The position numbers were made by a program, and so were the translations under genes. From positions 111,610-175,609 of the forward strand of contig NZ_DRGM01000210.1 of the NCBI RefSeq assembly GCF_011050055.1: 64,000 bases of DNA, in the 5' to 3' direction. The notes under the pieces are model-generated. The model made no database searches, was not told the DNA's origin, and saw nothing but the letters and a program-made list of their open reading frames with translations. The stretch is from Pseudoalteromonas prydzensis (lineage in GTDB: Bacteria; Pseudomonadota; Gammaproteobacteria; Enterobacterales; Alteromonadaceae). Positions 56,447 to 64,000 of the stretch are shown here, in pieces. Each line of letters begins with the position of its first letter. Position 1 is the stretch's first letter.

Positions 56447-57412
56447 TTAATTTTTACTTAACTCAACTACTGGTTTTAGTGTCACTTTCAAACTATTAGC
56501 TGTTAATTTATGGGCGGTGAATTCGGCTTTTGTTATTGGCGACCCTGCACCAGCTCCGGTATGTCCGTGAGTTTCTAGGCTTTGGTTTATGTCTTTTACT
56601 AGGCTTATTAAATCAAGAAGTACTTGAGCCACGTTTACTGAACTATCCCCAAGCCACACAGTTGCACCTTCGACCTTTGCAAGCTCGGTGGCTTTGGCGT
56701 GCAAGGTTTTCAGGGTTGTTAGGTTCATATTTTCGGTGGCTTCAATATCTACCTGTTCTTTGCTACCGAGTAGTAATCCTTCAAGGGCTATGATCAATGC
56801 TTTTTCGCCGACCACTGTTTTTAAGGCGCCCATTACCTCTGTGATTTGGTTGCCGTCTATTTTTGTAACGTCGTGAGTGTCTATGCTGCAGGTGCGTTCA
56901 TGGTAGTTTTGTTCGCTTTTGCGTGCTGCTGTTTTGCTCGTGTCACTAGTTTGGGTTATATCGCCGTCGGTGGTTAAATGCCAATTGCCGTCGCGCCCTT
57001 GTAGTTTACTGCGGCTATTTTGCTGTAGGGTTACATCGGTAAGTTTGTGCTCTGGCACTAAGCATTGCCATGGTAATAAGTTGGTGATCACGGGATGGCT
57101 GTTTAGGCCGTCGATATATTGTATTAAACACTGCATGCCTGGCATGGGTTCGTTTAATAAACCATGATCGGATGCTTGCCCTGTGCCGAGTGTTACTTGC
57201 TGAAATACGGGCACGGCTAATGGCTCAGAGGTTAGCGGGTTTAATAGCTGTACGTCGGCGGCTTTTAGCGACCTAAATGCGGTGCTTATTGCTGCGCCGT
57301 CACTTGGCAGGTCATATATTTTTTCTATACGCGCCAGTTGCGGCAGGTGTTTACGCTCGTTTAACTCTGGAAAGTAGCGCTGTATTAGGCGTTTAATGGC
57401 TTGTTTGACCAT
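56447..57412 (-). CDS. Phage baseplate spike protein (gpV-like)
   Basis: The protein has 321 aa. The middle resembles a gpV/Gp45-type baseplate spike: an OB-like region with GMQCLIQYIDGLNSHPVITNLLP, then a repetitive beta-helix stretch, and a C-terminal HGHTGAGAGSPIT motif like the histidine-containing tip of phage spikes. It pierces the outer membrane during infection. It overlaps the hub gene by 28 bases and is the last structural gene of the late operon. Confidence 0.75.
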   Translation of the reverse strand: MVKQAIKRLIQRYFPELNERKHLPQLARIEKIYDLPSDGAAISTAFRSLKAADVQLLNPLTSEPLAVPVFQQVTLGTGQASDHGLLNEPMPGMQCLIQYIDGLNSHPVITNLLPWQCLVPEHKLTDVTLQQNSRSKLQGRDGNWHLTTDGDITQTSDTSKTAARKSEQNYHERTCSIDTHDVTKIDGNQITEVMGALKTVVGEKALIIALEGLLLGSKEQVDIEATENMNLTTLKTLHAKATELAKVEGATVWLGDSSVNVAQVLLDLISLVKDINQSLETHGHTGAGAGSPITKAEFTAHKLTANSLKVTLKPVVELSKN

Positions 57413-58089
57413 CGTATGTGCATCCTGTCGTTGATTAAGGTTACTTCGGTAATGTGTCGGCCATTTAGTTTTATGCCTGGTCTTAGTTTTGGAATGGCAA
57501 TTAGCTCGCCGGTGGTTGAGCTTTTAGCGGTTATTGTGTGCTCCGGAAAGTCATTGATAGCTGCGAGCGGCCAGCGGGAGTCGTGCCAACTGCCGACAAA
57601 TATTTTGCCGTCTGGGCGCTGCTGAAAAATAAAATCATTAATACCCCATACTTTACCTATTTGTCTTAGCGCCTCAATGCCTGTACCGCTATGATAAAAC
57701 GCTGGCGTTATTTGATTTAAGTATTCGGCGTTTTCAGGGGTTACAAACTCAACTCCGAGCTTTGCCAATTCATCAAGCACGGCGTTTATGGTTGGATGAC
57801 GAACAGCCATCAGCGCGGGAAAACTTAACGCGCCGAGTAATTCGCGGCAAGTTAAATACCAGCGGCCGTTGGCTTGGTGTTTTGACTCTATGACGCCAAG
57901 AAAATACGGGATCATATTATCTAGCGTGTAACCTAGGTGTAGCTCTACTAAGCCGCTTGGTTCTTGCTTTGTAACCACCTCAAACTTTGCGCGGCCTGTG
58001 CTGGCAATATCGAGCTGTACGGTTTTAGCTACTATGTTAGTAACCGGCTGACCTGCTATTTTTAAGGTGTTAGATAACCGCGCGGTCAT
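57385..58089 (-). CDS. Phage baseplate hub / late control D-like protein
   Basis: The protein has 234 aa, shorter than P2 gpD. It has beta-rich sequence with ELHLGYTLDNMIPYFLGVIE and LTCRELLGALSFPALMAVRHPT, the pattern of the barrel hub that links tail tube and spike. It overlaps its neighbours on both sides (4 and 28 bases), as expected for a tail operon. Confidence 0.68.
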   Translation of the reverse strand: MTARLSNTLKIAGQPVTNIVAKTVQLDIASTGRAKFEVVTKQEPSGLVELHLGYTLDNMIPYFLGVIESKHQANGRWYLTCRELLGALSFPALMAVRHPTINAVLDELAKLGVEFVTPENAEYLNQITPAFYHSGTGIEALRQIGKVWGINDFIFQQRPDGKIFVGSWHDSRWPLAAINDFPEHTITAKSSTTGELIAIPKLRPGIKLNGRHITEVTLINDRMHIRWSNKPLNA

Positions 58090-58571
58090 GGCCCTTCGAC
58101 CTCGTTGAATTTGTTTTGCACATCGTCGTTACTGGTTGCTGCTTGTGGCTCGGCGTTGGTGCTGGCTTGCTCGTCTAACTGCTGTTGTTCGCGCTCTGAG
58201 ACTGATTGAACCTCAACGAGTTTAAATGTTACTTGCCAGGCGCGTTTTTCTTCAAGCTCGATTGCTTTTACTTCACCGTCAAATTTTGCTTTACGAATTT
58301 TATATGCCTCGGCCAATGCATTGGTAATTGTGTAAACAACGCGGGCGCCGTTTTCGTCTAGCGCTTTTGATTTAGCGATAAGGGCTGCTAGCTCGCTTTC
58401 ATCCAGCATGGGTATTTTTGTTTTTACAGTTATTAAACCTGGCTTAACACCCTGATCACTACTAAGCGCAAAGCTACCAAACCCCGACATGTCACCACCG
58501 GCGAGTTTTACCGATGCATCAACACGGGTTTCAAACCCCGGTATGTTCCAGCCATCAATTGCTAAGCTCAT
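58086..58571 (-). CDS. Phage baseplate-complex protein
   Basis: The protein has 161 aa and begins MSLAIDGWNIPGF. Its charged, glutamine-rich C-terminus is probably disordered. Proteins of this kind accompany the hub and fibre genes in K139-like phages. It overlaps the next gene by four bases. The exact position in the baseplate is unknown. Confidence 0.55.
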   Translation of the reverse strand: MSLAIDGWNIPGFETRVDASVKLAGGDMSGFGSFALSSDQGVKPGLITVKTKIPMLDESELAALIAKSKALDENGARVVYTITNALAEAYKIRKAKFDGEVKAIELEEKRAWQVTFKLVEVQSVSEREQQQLDEQASTNAEPQAATSNDDVQNKFNEVEGP

Positions 58572-59197
58572 AACACCTCTTTAATTTTATTAATTTCGCC
58601 CATTTCACCAACGAATAAACATAGTGCCCAGTAGCTATGATCATTGCCTTTGCTAGCAACTGAGTCGGCTAGCTGCTTTGCTGTGCCTGCTGTTATTAAT
58701 TGCACATCTACCCCGCTATTTTTAACAGTGAATTGCGCCTGGTTTAGTCGCTCGTCGCGGGCTGTTTTTAGCTCTGCTGTTTGTGTTAATGCATCGTCAA
58801 TAGTGGTGATTAATTGCTGGCCGCTGCTGTTTACTGTGGCGAGTTCGTCAGCTATTAGCTGCTCGCGTACAGGCAATAAATTTTGCAGGGTGTTGATTTG
58901 CCATTCGATACTTTGGCCGTCATAGGTTGCGAGCTGAGTTTGCTCTAATGTACTTTGACTTCTGGCATACTGGGCGCAGGCGATGAACTCAGGGATTGGG
59001 CAATAGCTGTTTATTGATTCAAGTTTACTGGCTAGTAGTGAGGGATCAATTGCGCTCATTGATAACAATAAACCGCCATAGCTTGTTGGTTTATCGGTGC
59101 GCGAATCATCTTTAATGGCAGACGCAAGCAGCTGCGCGCCCGCTTGCATAGAGCAAGGGGCCGCAGTTTGGTGGTAACAAAGCGCTGCGTTATGCAT
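58568..59197 (-). CDS. Phage protein of unknown function
   Basis: The protein has 209 aa and is alanine- and glutamine-rich. A long helical middle (STLEQTQLATYDGQSIEW, then a heptad-like region to LKTARDERLNQAQF) could form a coiled coil. Its start overlaps the upstream assembly gene by eight bases. From its position between fibre-assembly and baseplate genes it may be a tail or fibre accessory protein. Confidence 0.55.
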   Translation of the reverse strand: MHNAALCYHQTAAPCSMQAGAQLLASAIKDDSRTDKPTSYGGLLLSMSAIDPSLLASKLESINSYCPIPEFIACAQYARSQSTLEQTQLATYDGQSIEWQINTLQNLLPVREQLIADELATVNSSGQQLITTIDDALTQTAELKTARDERLNQAQFTVKNSGVDVQLITAGTAKQLADSVASKGNDHSYWALCLFVGEMGEINKIKEVL

Positions 59198-59483
59198 TGT
59201 CAGGCAGTGGATAGCGAACTTTAATTTCAGTCACTTTATCGCGCCACTTTTGCAGTGACTCGGGTGTGCCATCAAATTGCGCTTCCATATACAAAGGGTC
59301 AGACTCTGCTTTGTATGCCGCTAGCCGCTCAGAAAGTACCTCTAAACGTCCACTTTCCTTGGTTAAGGTATCTAGCATCGTGGCAACTTCCGCTTCGCTA
59401 ATACCCATTTCAAGTAAAATATTTGGGTCTGCGGGTACATTTACAAAGTTAACCCCGTTAATGGTTAATTCTTTAAAAAACAT
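59190..59483 (-). CDS. Putative tail-fibre assembly or adhesin-associated phage protein
   Basis: The protein has 97 aa and ends ESDPLYMEAQFDGTPESLQKW...IKVRYPLPDNA, a pattern seen in short proteins encoded just downstream of phage fibres. It lies 13 bases after the fibre gene, which suggests a chaperone for that fibre. The role is inferred from position. Confidence 0.55.
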   Translation of the reverse strand: MFFKELTINGVNFVNVPADPNILLEMGISEAEVATMLDTLTKESGRLEVLSERLAAYKAESDPLYMEAQFDGTPESLQKWRDKVTEIKVRYPLPDNA

Positions 59484-59496
59484 GTTTCCTCCTTAT

Positions 59497-60261
59497 TTAA
59501 GCTTTGCGCTGAAGCATTGAATCAAATGGTGTAAGTGTACCTATTGGGCTTTTAAGCTCAGTAAACGGAATAGGTTTTACTGTCCATTTATAAGAACCTG
59601 ATGCCTCAGACACAACACCTTCATCAATGAGCGTGGTTTCATGTTTATCACTGTATTTAACATCAATATTCCAGTTACTAATCAATTGATACTTAATGCC
59701 TCCTCCTCGTAAGTAAAACCCAGATGCTCGATAACAATACGGACCGATTAAACCGTCAGTTCCACCACCATAAAGCGGTAAATCAGGGTCGAGTTTTTCA
59801 TTAAAGCAATTCATTTTAAAACTAGGATGACTAAATACTTGGTTATAATTTTCATCAAAGCGCTTAAAATGCATAAAGGGAGGATTACCAGACCAAGGTG
59901 TTGAGCAGCCTTCTATTTCAGCAAACAAACCACACTGATGCGCCGATAGTGGATTTAAAGGTTTTGTGTCGCTATTCCAGTTATAAGAGCGCCATACTTT
60001 TAGCTTTCCGCCATTTTGAGGGAAAGTGAACCACACCGGGTATAAGTAATCACTAGATCCACCTATCGTTATATCCGTCACGATCCGCTTTTCAGGTTGT
60101 GCACTGCTTATAAAATTATCAACTTGCGCTTCTTTAGCCGAAATTCGCTGCTCTTGCTTTGCCAATGTATCGTTAATTTTTCCAACTTGGCCTGCAACGA
60201 CTTCCGTTAATGCATCCGCTGATGCAATCAAATTACCTAATTGCTGGTTTATATCTGTCAT
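59497..60261 (-). CDS. Phage tail-fibre / receptor-binding protein
   Basis: The protein has 254 aa. An N-terminal coiled coil (about residues 1-50, LIASADALTEVVAGQVGKIN) is followed by a beta-rich, glycine- and aromatic-rich distal domain (GGSSDYLYPVWFTFPQNGGK; YGGGTDGLIGPYCYRASGFY). This coiled-coil stalk plus globular tip is the usual layout of a short tail fibre. It lies two bases after the collar-fibre gene, so the two probably assemble end to end. The tip would set host range. Confidence 0.7.
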   Translation of the reverse strand: MTDINQQLGNLIASADALTEVVAGQVGKINDTLAKQEQRISAKEAQVDNFISSAQPEKRIVTDITIGGSSDYLYPVWFTFPQNGGKLKVWRSYNWNSDTKPLNPLSAHQCGLFAEIEGCSTPWSGNPPFMHFKRFDENYNQVFSHPSFKMNCFNEKLDPDLPLYGGGTDGLIGPYCYRASGFYLRGGGIKYQLISNWNIDVKYSDKHETTLIDEGVVSEASGSYKWTVKPIPFTELKSPIGTLTPFDSMLQRKA

Positions 60262-60263
60262 GG

Positions 60264-60812
60264 TTATTTATCCTCTAATACTCGGTGAATATGTCGTTTC
60301 ATATTATTAATTTGCGCTGTGGCCGTGATCAGTAACACACTGTTAATTGCATCAATCTGTGGGCTGTAATCAAACATCCATGATTGTGCAGGGATGGTAA
60401 TGCGAGCTAGTGCCGCAGCCGCTGCAAACTTGAGTACAAACGATCGGTTATGTACGTTATTCACGCCTTGGCGTTTACGCTGCAATGGCAAGTAATCGAC
60501 GGCTAATAATGTGCCATCATTTGTTACAAGACCAATCCAGTTGTAGTCGAAGTCGCCAACGTCCTGCTCAAGAATTACTGCCCAGGCGACGGTATTTGCA
60601 TCCACATAACCTTTTGCATCAATGTCGCGTCTGTGTACTATTTGTAGCGCACTGGGCATTTTTTCGTTCGGGTTACGCTGTGCGCTTTCGTTTAGATTTG
60701 GTACGTTTGCTAATACCAACTCCTTTACATCAAGCCCTTTATTTTCTAGTGCGCGGGCTGTGATGTAACCTTTACCGGCATTGGTCATAATGCCGGTGAT
60801 CGCTTGGGTCAT
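60264..60812 (-). CDS. Phage tail-collar fibre N-terminal protein (DUF3751-like)
   Basis: The protein has 182 aa and starts MTQAITGIMTNAGKGYITAR, followed by VAWAVILEQDVGDFDYNWIGL, the conserved start of P2-like fibre proteins that joins the fibre to the baseplate. It lacks the long distal part of full fibres, which seems to be supplied by the separate gene at 59497. It overlaps gene I by four bases. Confidence 0.82.
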   Translation of the reverse strand: MTQAITGIMTNAGKGYITARALENKGLDVKELVLANVPNLNESAQRNPNEKMPSALQIVHRRDIDAKGYVDANTVAWAVILEQDVGDFDYNWIGLVTNDGTLLAVDYLPLQRKRQGVNNVHNRSFVLKFAAAAALARITIPAQSWMFDYSPQIDAINSVLLITATAQINNMKRHIHRVLEDK

Positions 60813-61612
60813 AATGGCTCCTTGGCGATACTGACACCGCCCTCTTTACTTAAAAATCCATAGTGATGATGTGCGGCAATAACATGCTGTACATCGGTGG
60901 TGATTGCTTGGTGATGTGTATTACTTACATGGTTGTCGCACCCTAAAAATTGATAAAGCTGCTCGAGTAGCAATGTGTGTTTTACATCGTGCGTTATTGC
61001 ATGCAGTGGCGCGTGGCTACTTTCGTTTTGCAAATCAGTAAAACCGTGGCTGTATTGTTGCTGGGCTTTATTTTGTGCGGCTAAATGCAGTGGGTGATCA
61101 ATGTGGCAGCTATCCCACTGTACGTGGGTTAATCCTACGCTCAGCGACACATCGGCTTTGTTATGCACGGTTAATTCGTAGCGTCGGCAAGTTCGCCCAT
61201 AGAGCTGTATTAGCTCTGGTAATAGCTCATTAGCGCTGGCAAGCGTTGTATCTGTCATATCTATGGCGATAATGTCCCAATCTCGGCCGTCGATTCGTTC
61301 GCGCACGTTAAGCACCTCTAGCCCTAGGCGCTCAAAAATACTCTTAACTGAGGCAATTTCACCGGCATCTATTGTATTTACCAATGCATGCTGCACGCGC
61401 TTGCGATATAAATCTATCGGTTCGTCATCTAAGCGGGTTGTTAAGCGCTCCCACGCGAGGAACCCGAGTACTGGCTCTTCGTTTTTCGACTCGTCTTTTT
61501 GGTTTACTGCCCACATAACGTAATTGCGTGATTGCTCCCAGTAGCCGGTTGCTGCTTTTACCAGTTTTTCGGCGTAGCCTTTGTTTAACCAAGTAGCAAT
61601 TTCATTAGCCAT
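60809..61612 (-). CDS. Phage tail protein I (baseplate)
   Basis: The protein has 267 aa. The N-terminal domain (to about residue 130) matches the P2 gpI pattern: LNKGYAEKLVKAATGYWEQ, LAWERLTTRLDDEPIDLYRKRV and ERLGLEVLNV. The C-terminal half is histidine-rich with repeated short beta strands. It overlaps J by eight bases. GpI attaches fibres to the baseplate wedge. Confidence 0.8.
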   Translation of the reverse strand: MANEIATWLNKGYAEKLVKAATGYWEQSRNYVMWAVNQKDESKNEEPVLGFLAWERLTTRLDDEPIDLYRKRVQHALVNTIDAGEIASVKSIFERLGLEVLNVRERIDGRDWDIIAIDMTDTTLASANELLPELIQLYGRTCRRYELTVHNKADVSLSVGLTHVQWDSCHIDHPLHLAAQNKAQQQYSHGFTDLQNESSHAPLHAITHDVKHTLLLEQLYQFLGCDNHVSNTHHQAITTDVQHVIAAHHHYGFLSKEGGVSIAKEPL

Positions 61613-62753
61613 TTGCCACCTCGTTAACTGTTAATGACGTAAGAACCGGTAGCCAGTTCGCGGCGGTTATGTCATCAATATCAAATTTAATTGATTGCAG
61701 CTCGCTAAATTGTTCATGGCATTCTGTTATTAATTGGCTAATGCTGAACACCGTTTGATGCGCTACGCGTGTGGGGGCGTAGGCTGCATTTTGCCTGAAT
61801 GCGGCTTGTATAAATGTTGTTAGCTCGCTCTGAATGCTGTCGCTTTGTGGGTGTAATTTATAGGTAGCGGTAATATCAAAGCCCGTGGTTGCCATGGCGT
61901 AAACCATAAAGTCGTCACCTAAACCATGGTGGCCTGCACTGCGAATATGCTGGTTAATCGCGCTCAGCAATGCCGATGGCACGGGACCTACGTCTAAATA
62001 AATATACGCATTGGCAGTACCTGGGCCGCGGGGTGCACCATTTTGTATTTCAATGTTGTCTATTGGTACGGCAAAGCTGGCAATAATCTGCTTGTATACA
62101 GCGTTAATATGCCAGCGCGCGGCAGTGCCAAACACATTGCGAATACGTAAGCGATAATGCTCGGTGCTTTCATCGTCAGAACCAGGCTTAATTAACCAGT
62201 CGTCGTTATTTGTTACTGTGATCCCGTCTTGTTGCTCAATAAAAAAGCGATAAGCATGAGCGGGTAAGTTAAATGCGGCGCCTGTATCGGTAGCCTCAGC
62301 GTGTGCATACGCGATGCTTTGGCCGTCGCTAAAATAAACATCTTGTAACAATGCAAGCGTGTAAGCTGTATCGCCCAGCGTATCAGTCACCACTTGCGTG
62401 CCGGCAACGATAGAGGTTTCACCTTCGGTATTGCTTCGCCTGAACGTGAGTATGCCTTGTGCTTTTACGCCAGCTTGAATAAATACATTACGCGCGGGGC
62501 CGTGACGCTCAATTAATGCAGTTCGGCTGGCGGTCATAATAAATAAATCAGGCATTAGCTGCGTCGCTATCCAGTTAAATAGCTGTACAACGGGCTTAGT
62601 GATCAGCGCTTCAACCGTTCGCCAGAACGGGCCAAACGGTGAGTTGTTAGCAACTTGGATATTCTGCTTTTTTAGCTGTGCTTGCCACTGCGTTTGCGCA
62701 GTTTGCTCATCCAGTGGCAACCCCGCTTTTTGCATCAGTGTTTTAAATTCCAC
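61605..62753 (-). CDS. Baseplate J / gp47-family protein
   Basis: The protein has 382 aa. It carries baseplate J signatures: the SIVAGTQVVTDTLGDTAYTL strand pair, the DDESTEHYRLRIRNVFG motif and GAPRGPGTANAYIYLD. It forms the baseplate wedge together with I and W. It overlaps its neighbours at both ends, consistent with a coupled tail operon. Confidence 0.88.
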   Translation of the reverse strand: MEFKTLMQKAGLPLDEQTAQTQWQAQLKKQNIQVANNSPFGPFWRTVEALITKPVVQLFNWIATQLMPDLFIMTASRTALIERHGPARNVFIQAGVKAQGILTFRRSNTEGETSIVAGTQVVTDTLGDTAYTLALLQDVYFSDGQSIAYAHAEATDTGAAFNLPAHAYRFFIEQQDGITVTNNDDWLIKPGSDDESTEHYRLRIRNVFGTAARWHINAVYKQIIASFAVPIDNIEIQNGAPRGPGTANAYIYLDVGPVPSALLSAINQHIRSAGHHGLGDDFMVYAMATTGFDITATYKLHPQSDSIQSELTTFIQAAFRQNAAYAPTRVAHQTVFSISQLITECHEQFSELQSIKFDIDDITAANWLPVLTSLTVNEVANG

Positions 62754-63072
62754 TCGTTATCCCCCCGTATTGGCGCGTTTGTGCGGTGATGCTTAATGTA
62801 CCGTCGTCATTGCGGTACACATTTATTGTTCCCGGCTTTATGCGGTCGTCTTGCTCTGTGAGTAATTCAATCTCAGTTAAAATCGGCGCTATGCCGTTTT
62901 TATTACGCAGGCCAATGAGCTTTACCAATAAGCCACTTTCTAAAATTCGGTGCTTTATGTCTTGGCCTATAACATCAGCTTTTTTTAGTGTCCGTGGGCT
63001 TAACGAGTCATTGAGTACAAAATCGTTATCTTCAATCGCTAAATCAATATGAAGTGCTATATCAAAATTCAT
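62743..63072 (-). CDS. Baseplate wedge protein, W/gp46 or DUF2590-like
   Basis: The protein has 109 aa and starts MNFDIALHIDLAIEDNDFVL, with ADVIGQDIKHRILESGLLVKL and a C-terminal beta hairpin. Position directly before J and length fit the small W-type wedge protein; the family in K139-like phages is DUF2590. It overlaps J by 11 bases and abuts the tape-measure gene. Confidence 0.72.
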   Translation of the reverse strand: MNFDIALHIDLAIEDNDFVLNDSLSPRTLKKADVIGQDIKHRILESGLLVKLIGLRNKNGIAPILTEIELLTEQDDRIKPGTINVYRNDDGTLSITAQTRQYGGITSGI

Positions 63073-64000
63073 TAGCCGGCTAACTCCATCATTTGTTCAA
63101 AGCTTTGCGCTAAGTCGTCAGATTTAAAGTTCACGGTTTCAATATGCACGCTCTTACGGTTATCGCTGTCGCTTGAACTACTGCTGTTATGTGTATTGCT
63201 CGTTAGGTTTTGTAAAAACGCTGATTTTTGCACCTTGGCTTTATAGCTATTGCTTTGCTGTTGTTGCTCAGTGCTTAGTTGGTCAACCTTGTAAGCACTG
63301 GCATTAGCTACGTTGGTAATTGCCTGATCTGTTTTGACCACGGGCAATGGCTGTAATGGCGCTACGCCTTGATTAACACGGGTAACTTGCACGTGCTTAC
63401 TACTATAAACAGGTGAATTGGCAGCGTTAGTAAAATTGTTAGCTGTGCTAGCAACGGTATTTTGTAGCGCTGATTGCGGTGCGAACGGCGTTGATTGTGC
63501 AATATAACCAGCATAGTTATGTGTAGCTGAGCTGTTTTGTAATGCTGAGTTAATAGCGCTGTTATTTTTGTTGGCCGTTGTTGCACTAGTTGAGTTTGCG
63601 ACACCGTTCGCAGCTGTGGTTACTGCGTTAGTTTGTGTCTTTGCTACAACTGAATTTATGGCACTGTTATTTAACGCGCTGGTTTGAGTAAGCCCGCTAT
63701 GTGTTTGGTTTGTAGCAATACTGTTTTGTAATGTTGGGTTAATTACACTATTCATTGCTGTGCTTGCTGAATACACAGCATCGTTAACAGCCGAGTTAAT
63801 AGCGCTGTTCTTGATGTTGACCGTTGTTGCGCTCATTGATTTTGCGCCATCGTTCGCGGCTGTGGTTACTGCGTTGGTTTGTGCATTCGCTACAACTGAA
63901 TTTATGGCACTGTTATTTAACGCACTGGTTTGTGCCTGCGTGTTACTTGTTTGGTTTGTAGCAATGCTATTTTGCAATGTTGAGTTAGTTGCATTGCTCA
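63072..64000 (-). CDS. Phage tail tape measure protein, C-terminal part (5' end outside window)
   Basis: The frame is open from the stop at 63072 to the window edge, so the gene is partial; an internal TTG at 63977 is not its start. The C-terminus (VHIETVNFKSDDLAQSFEQMMELAG-type ending) resembles tape-measure ends, which often read ...SFxQxxELAG. Before it lies a low-complexity alanine/asparagine/serine/threonine region made of an imperfect 82-residue repeat. The tape measure sets tail length, so repeat number may affect it. It is the most upstream late gene in view. Confidence 0.72.
   Translation of the reverse strand, partial: SNATNSTLQNSIATNQTSNTQAQTSALNNSAINSVVANAQTNAVTTAANDGAKSMSATTVNIKNSAINSAVNDAVYSASTAMNSVINPTLQNSIATNQTHSGLTQTSALNNSAINSVVAKTQTNAVTTAANGVANSTSATTANKNNSAINSALQNSSATHNYAGYIAQSTPFAPQSALQNTVASTANNFTNAANSPVYSSKHVQVTRVNQGVAPLQPLPVVKTDQAITNVANASAYKVDQLSTEQQQQSNSYKAKVQKSAFLQNLTSNTHNSSSSSDSDNRKSVHIETVNFKSDDLAQSFEQMMELAG
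63527..64000 (-). repeat. Imperfect 246-bp tandem repeat inside the tape-measure gene
   Basis: The words CTACAACTGAATTTATGGCA at 63644 and 63890, and related stretches near 63546 and 63791, recur with a period of about 246 bases (82 codons), keeping the frame. At least two copies are visible and the array runs off the window. Confidence 0.75.

Larger units (their letters stand above)
55342..64000. mobile_element. Prophage left end, P2/K139-like tailed phage (continues beyond window)
   Basis: Twelve tightly packed minus-strand genes encode the tail end of a contractile-tail phage: tape measure, W-like, J, I, collar fibre, fibre, fibre-assembly, baseplate, hub and spike, then a secreted accessory protein. 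The order W-J-I-fibre is that of the P2/K139 group. The left boundary is set where sbcB homology stops. Bases 55363-55530 hold no recognisable gene. The integrase and lysogeny genes must lie outside the window. Confidence 0.85.

Noticed and set aside
63527..64000. CRISPR-like array
   Set aside because: The repeat period is about 246 bases, in frame and protein-coding; no short direct repeats with unique spacers are seen in the window.

Overview
The window looks like the chromosome of a marine gammaproteobacterium of the Alteromonadales, most likely Pseudoalteromonas. This rests on moderately AT-rich DNA, the divergent mrp/metG pair and the general style of the proteins; no 16S gene is present to confirm it.

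Layout. (1) 1-3.4 kb: host genes mrp (partial) and metG, then a small secreted helical-repeat protein. (2) 3.7-44.5 kb: a biosynthetic locus. Three giant genes on the minus strand, read in the order 42.3 kb to 10.2 kb, form a PKS/NRPS hybrid assembly line. Its domains are FAAL-ACP-KS-AT-ACP-aminotransferase-C-A-T, then C-A-T-C-A-T-C-A-T, then C-A-T-C-A-T-E-C-A-T-TE. The loading part has the plan of iturin/mycosubtilin-type synthetases: a fatty acid is activated, extended once with malonate, transaminated to a beta-amino fatty acid and then joined to peptide. Specificity codes read by eye give Gly-Asp-Asn-Asn-Thr-D-Leu-X. Downstream on the same strand are a SyrP-like Fe(II)/2-oxoglutarate hydroxylase, a lipoprotein serine hydrolase, a DUF697-like membrane protein, a tiny membrane protein, a cyclic-peptide ABC exporter and an SPFH protein whose start overlaps the exporter stop. 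A divergent AraC regulator and a LysE exporter lie on the other side. (3) The locus is bracketed by two copies of one segment (2943-3560 and 44598-44970). The left copy carries the intact small gene and the right copy a deleted remnant, so the locus probably sits inside a duplicated host gene.

(4) 45-49.5 kb: ordinary host genes, namely a diguanylate cyclase, a phytanoyl-CoA-dioxygenase-like enzyme and a LysR/DMT-exporter pair. (5) 49.6-52.5 kb: a decayed phage or genomic-island remnant with a frameshifted holin, an unknown membrane protein, a GNAT toxin-antitoxin pair and a broken integrase. (6) 52.7-55.1 kb: a LysR regulator and a divergent MATE efflux gene broken by one frameshift in a T run. 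(7) 55.3-64 kb: the left end of a prophage of the P2/K139 kind inserted after about codon 17 of a gene I read as sbcB (exonuclease I). The prophage genes run leftward from the tail tape measure through W, J, I, fibres and baseplate hub and spike to a secreted accessory protein at the junction, and continue beyond the window.

How the genes fit together: the assembly line makes a beta-amino-acyl heptapeptide, probably cyclic. The hydroxylase should modify an Asp/Asn-type residue. The PvdE/SyrD-like exporter moves the product across the inner membrane, and the lipoprotein hydrolase could process it in the periplasm. A 12-bp element shared by the synthetase and araC upstream regions is a candidate regulator site. 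No MbtH protein, phosphopantetheinyl transferase or type II thioesterase is visible in the window.
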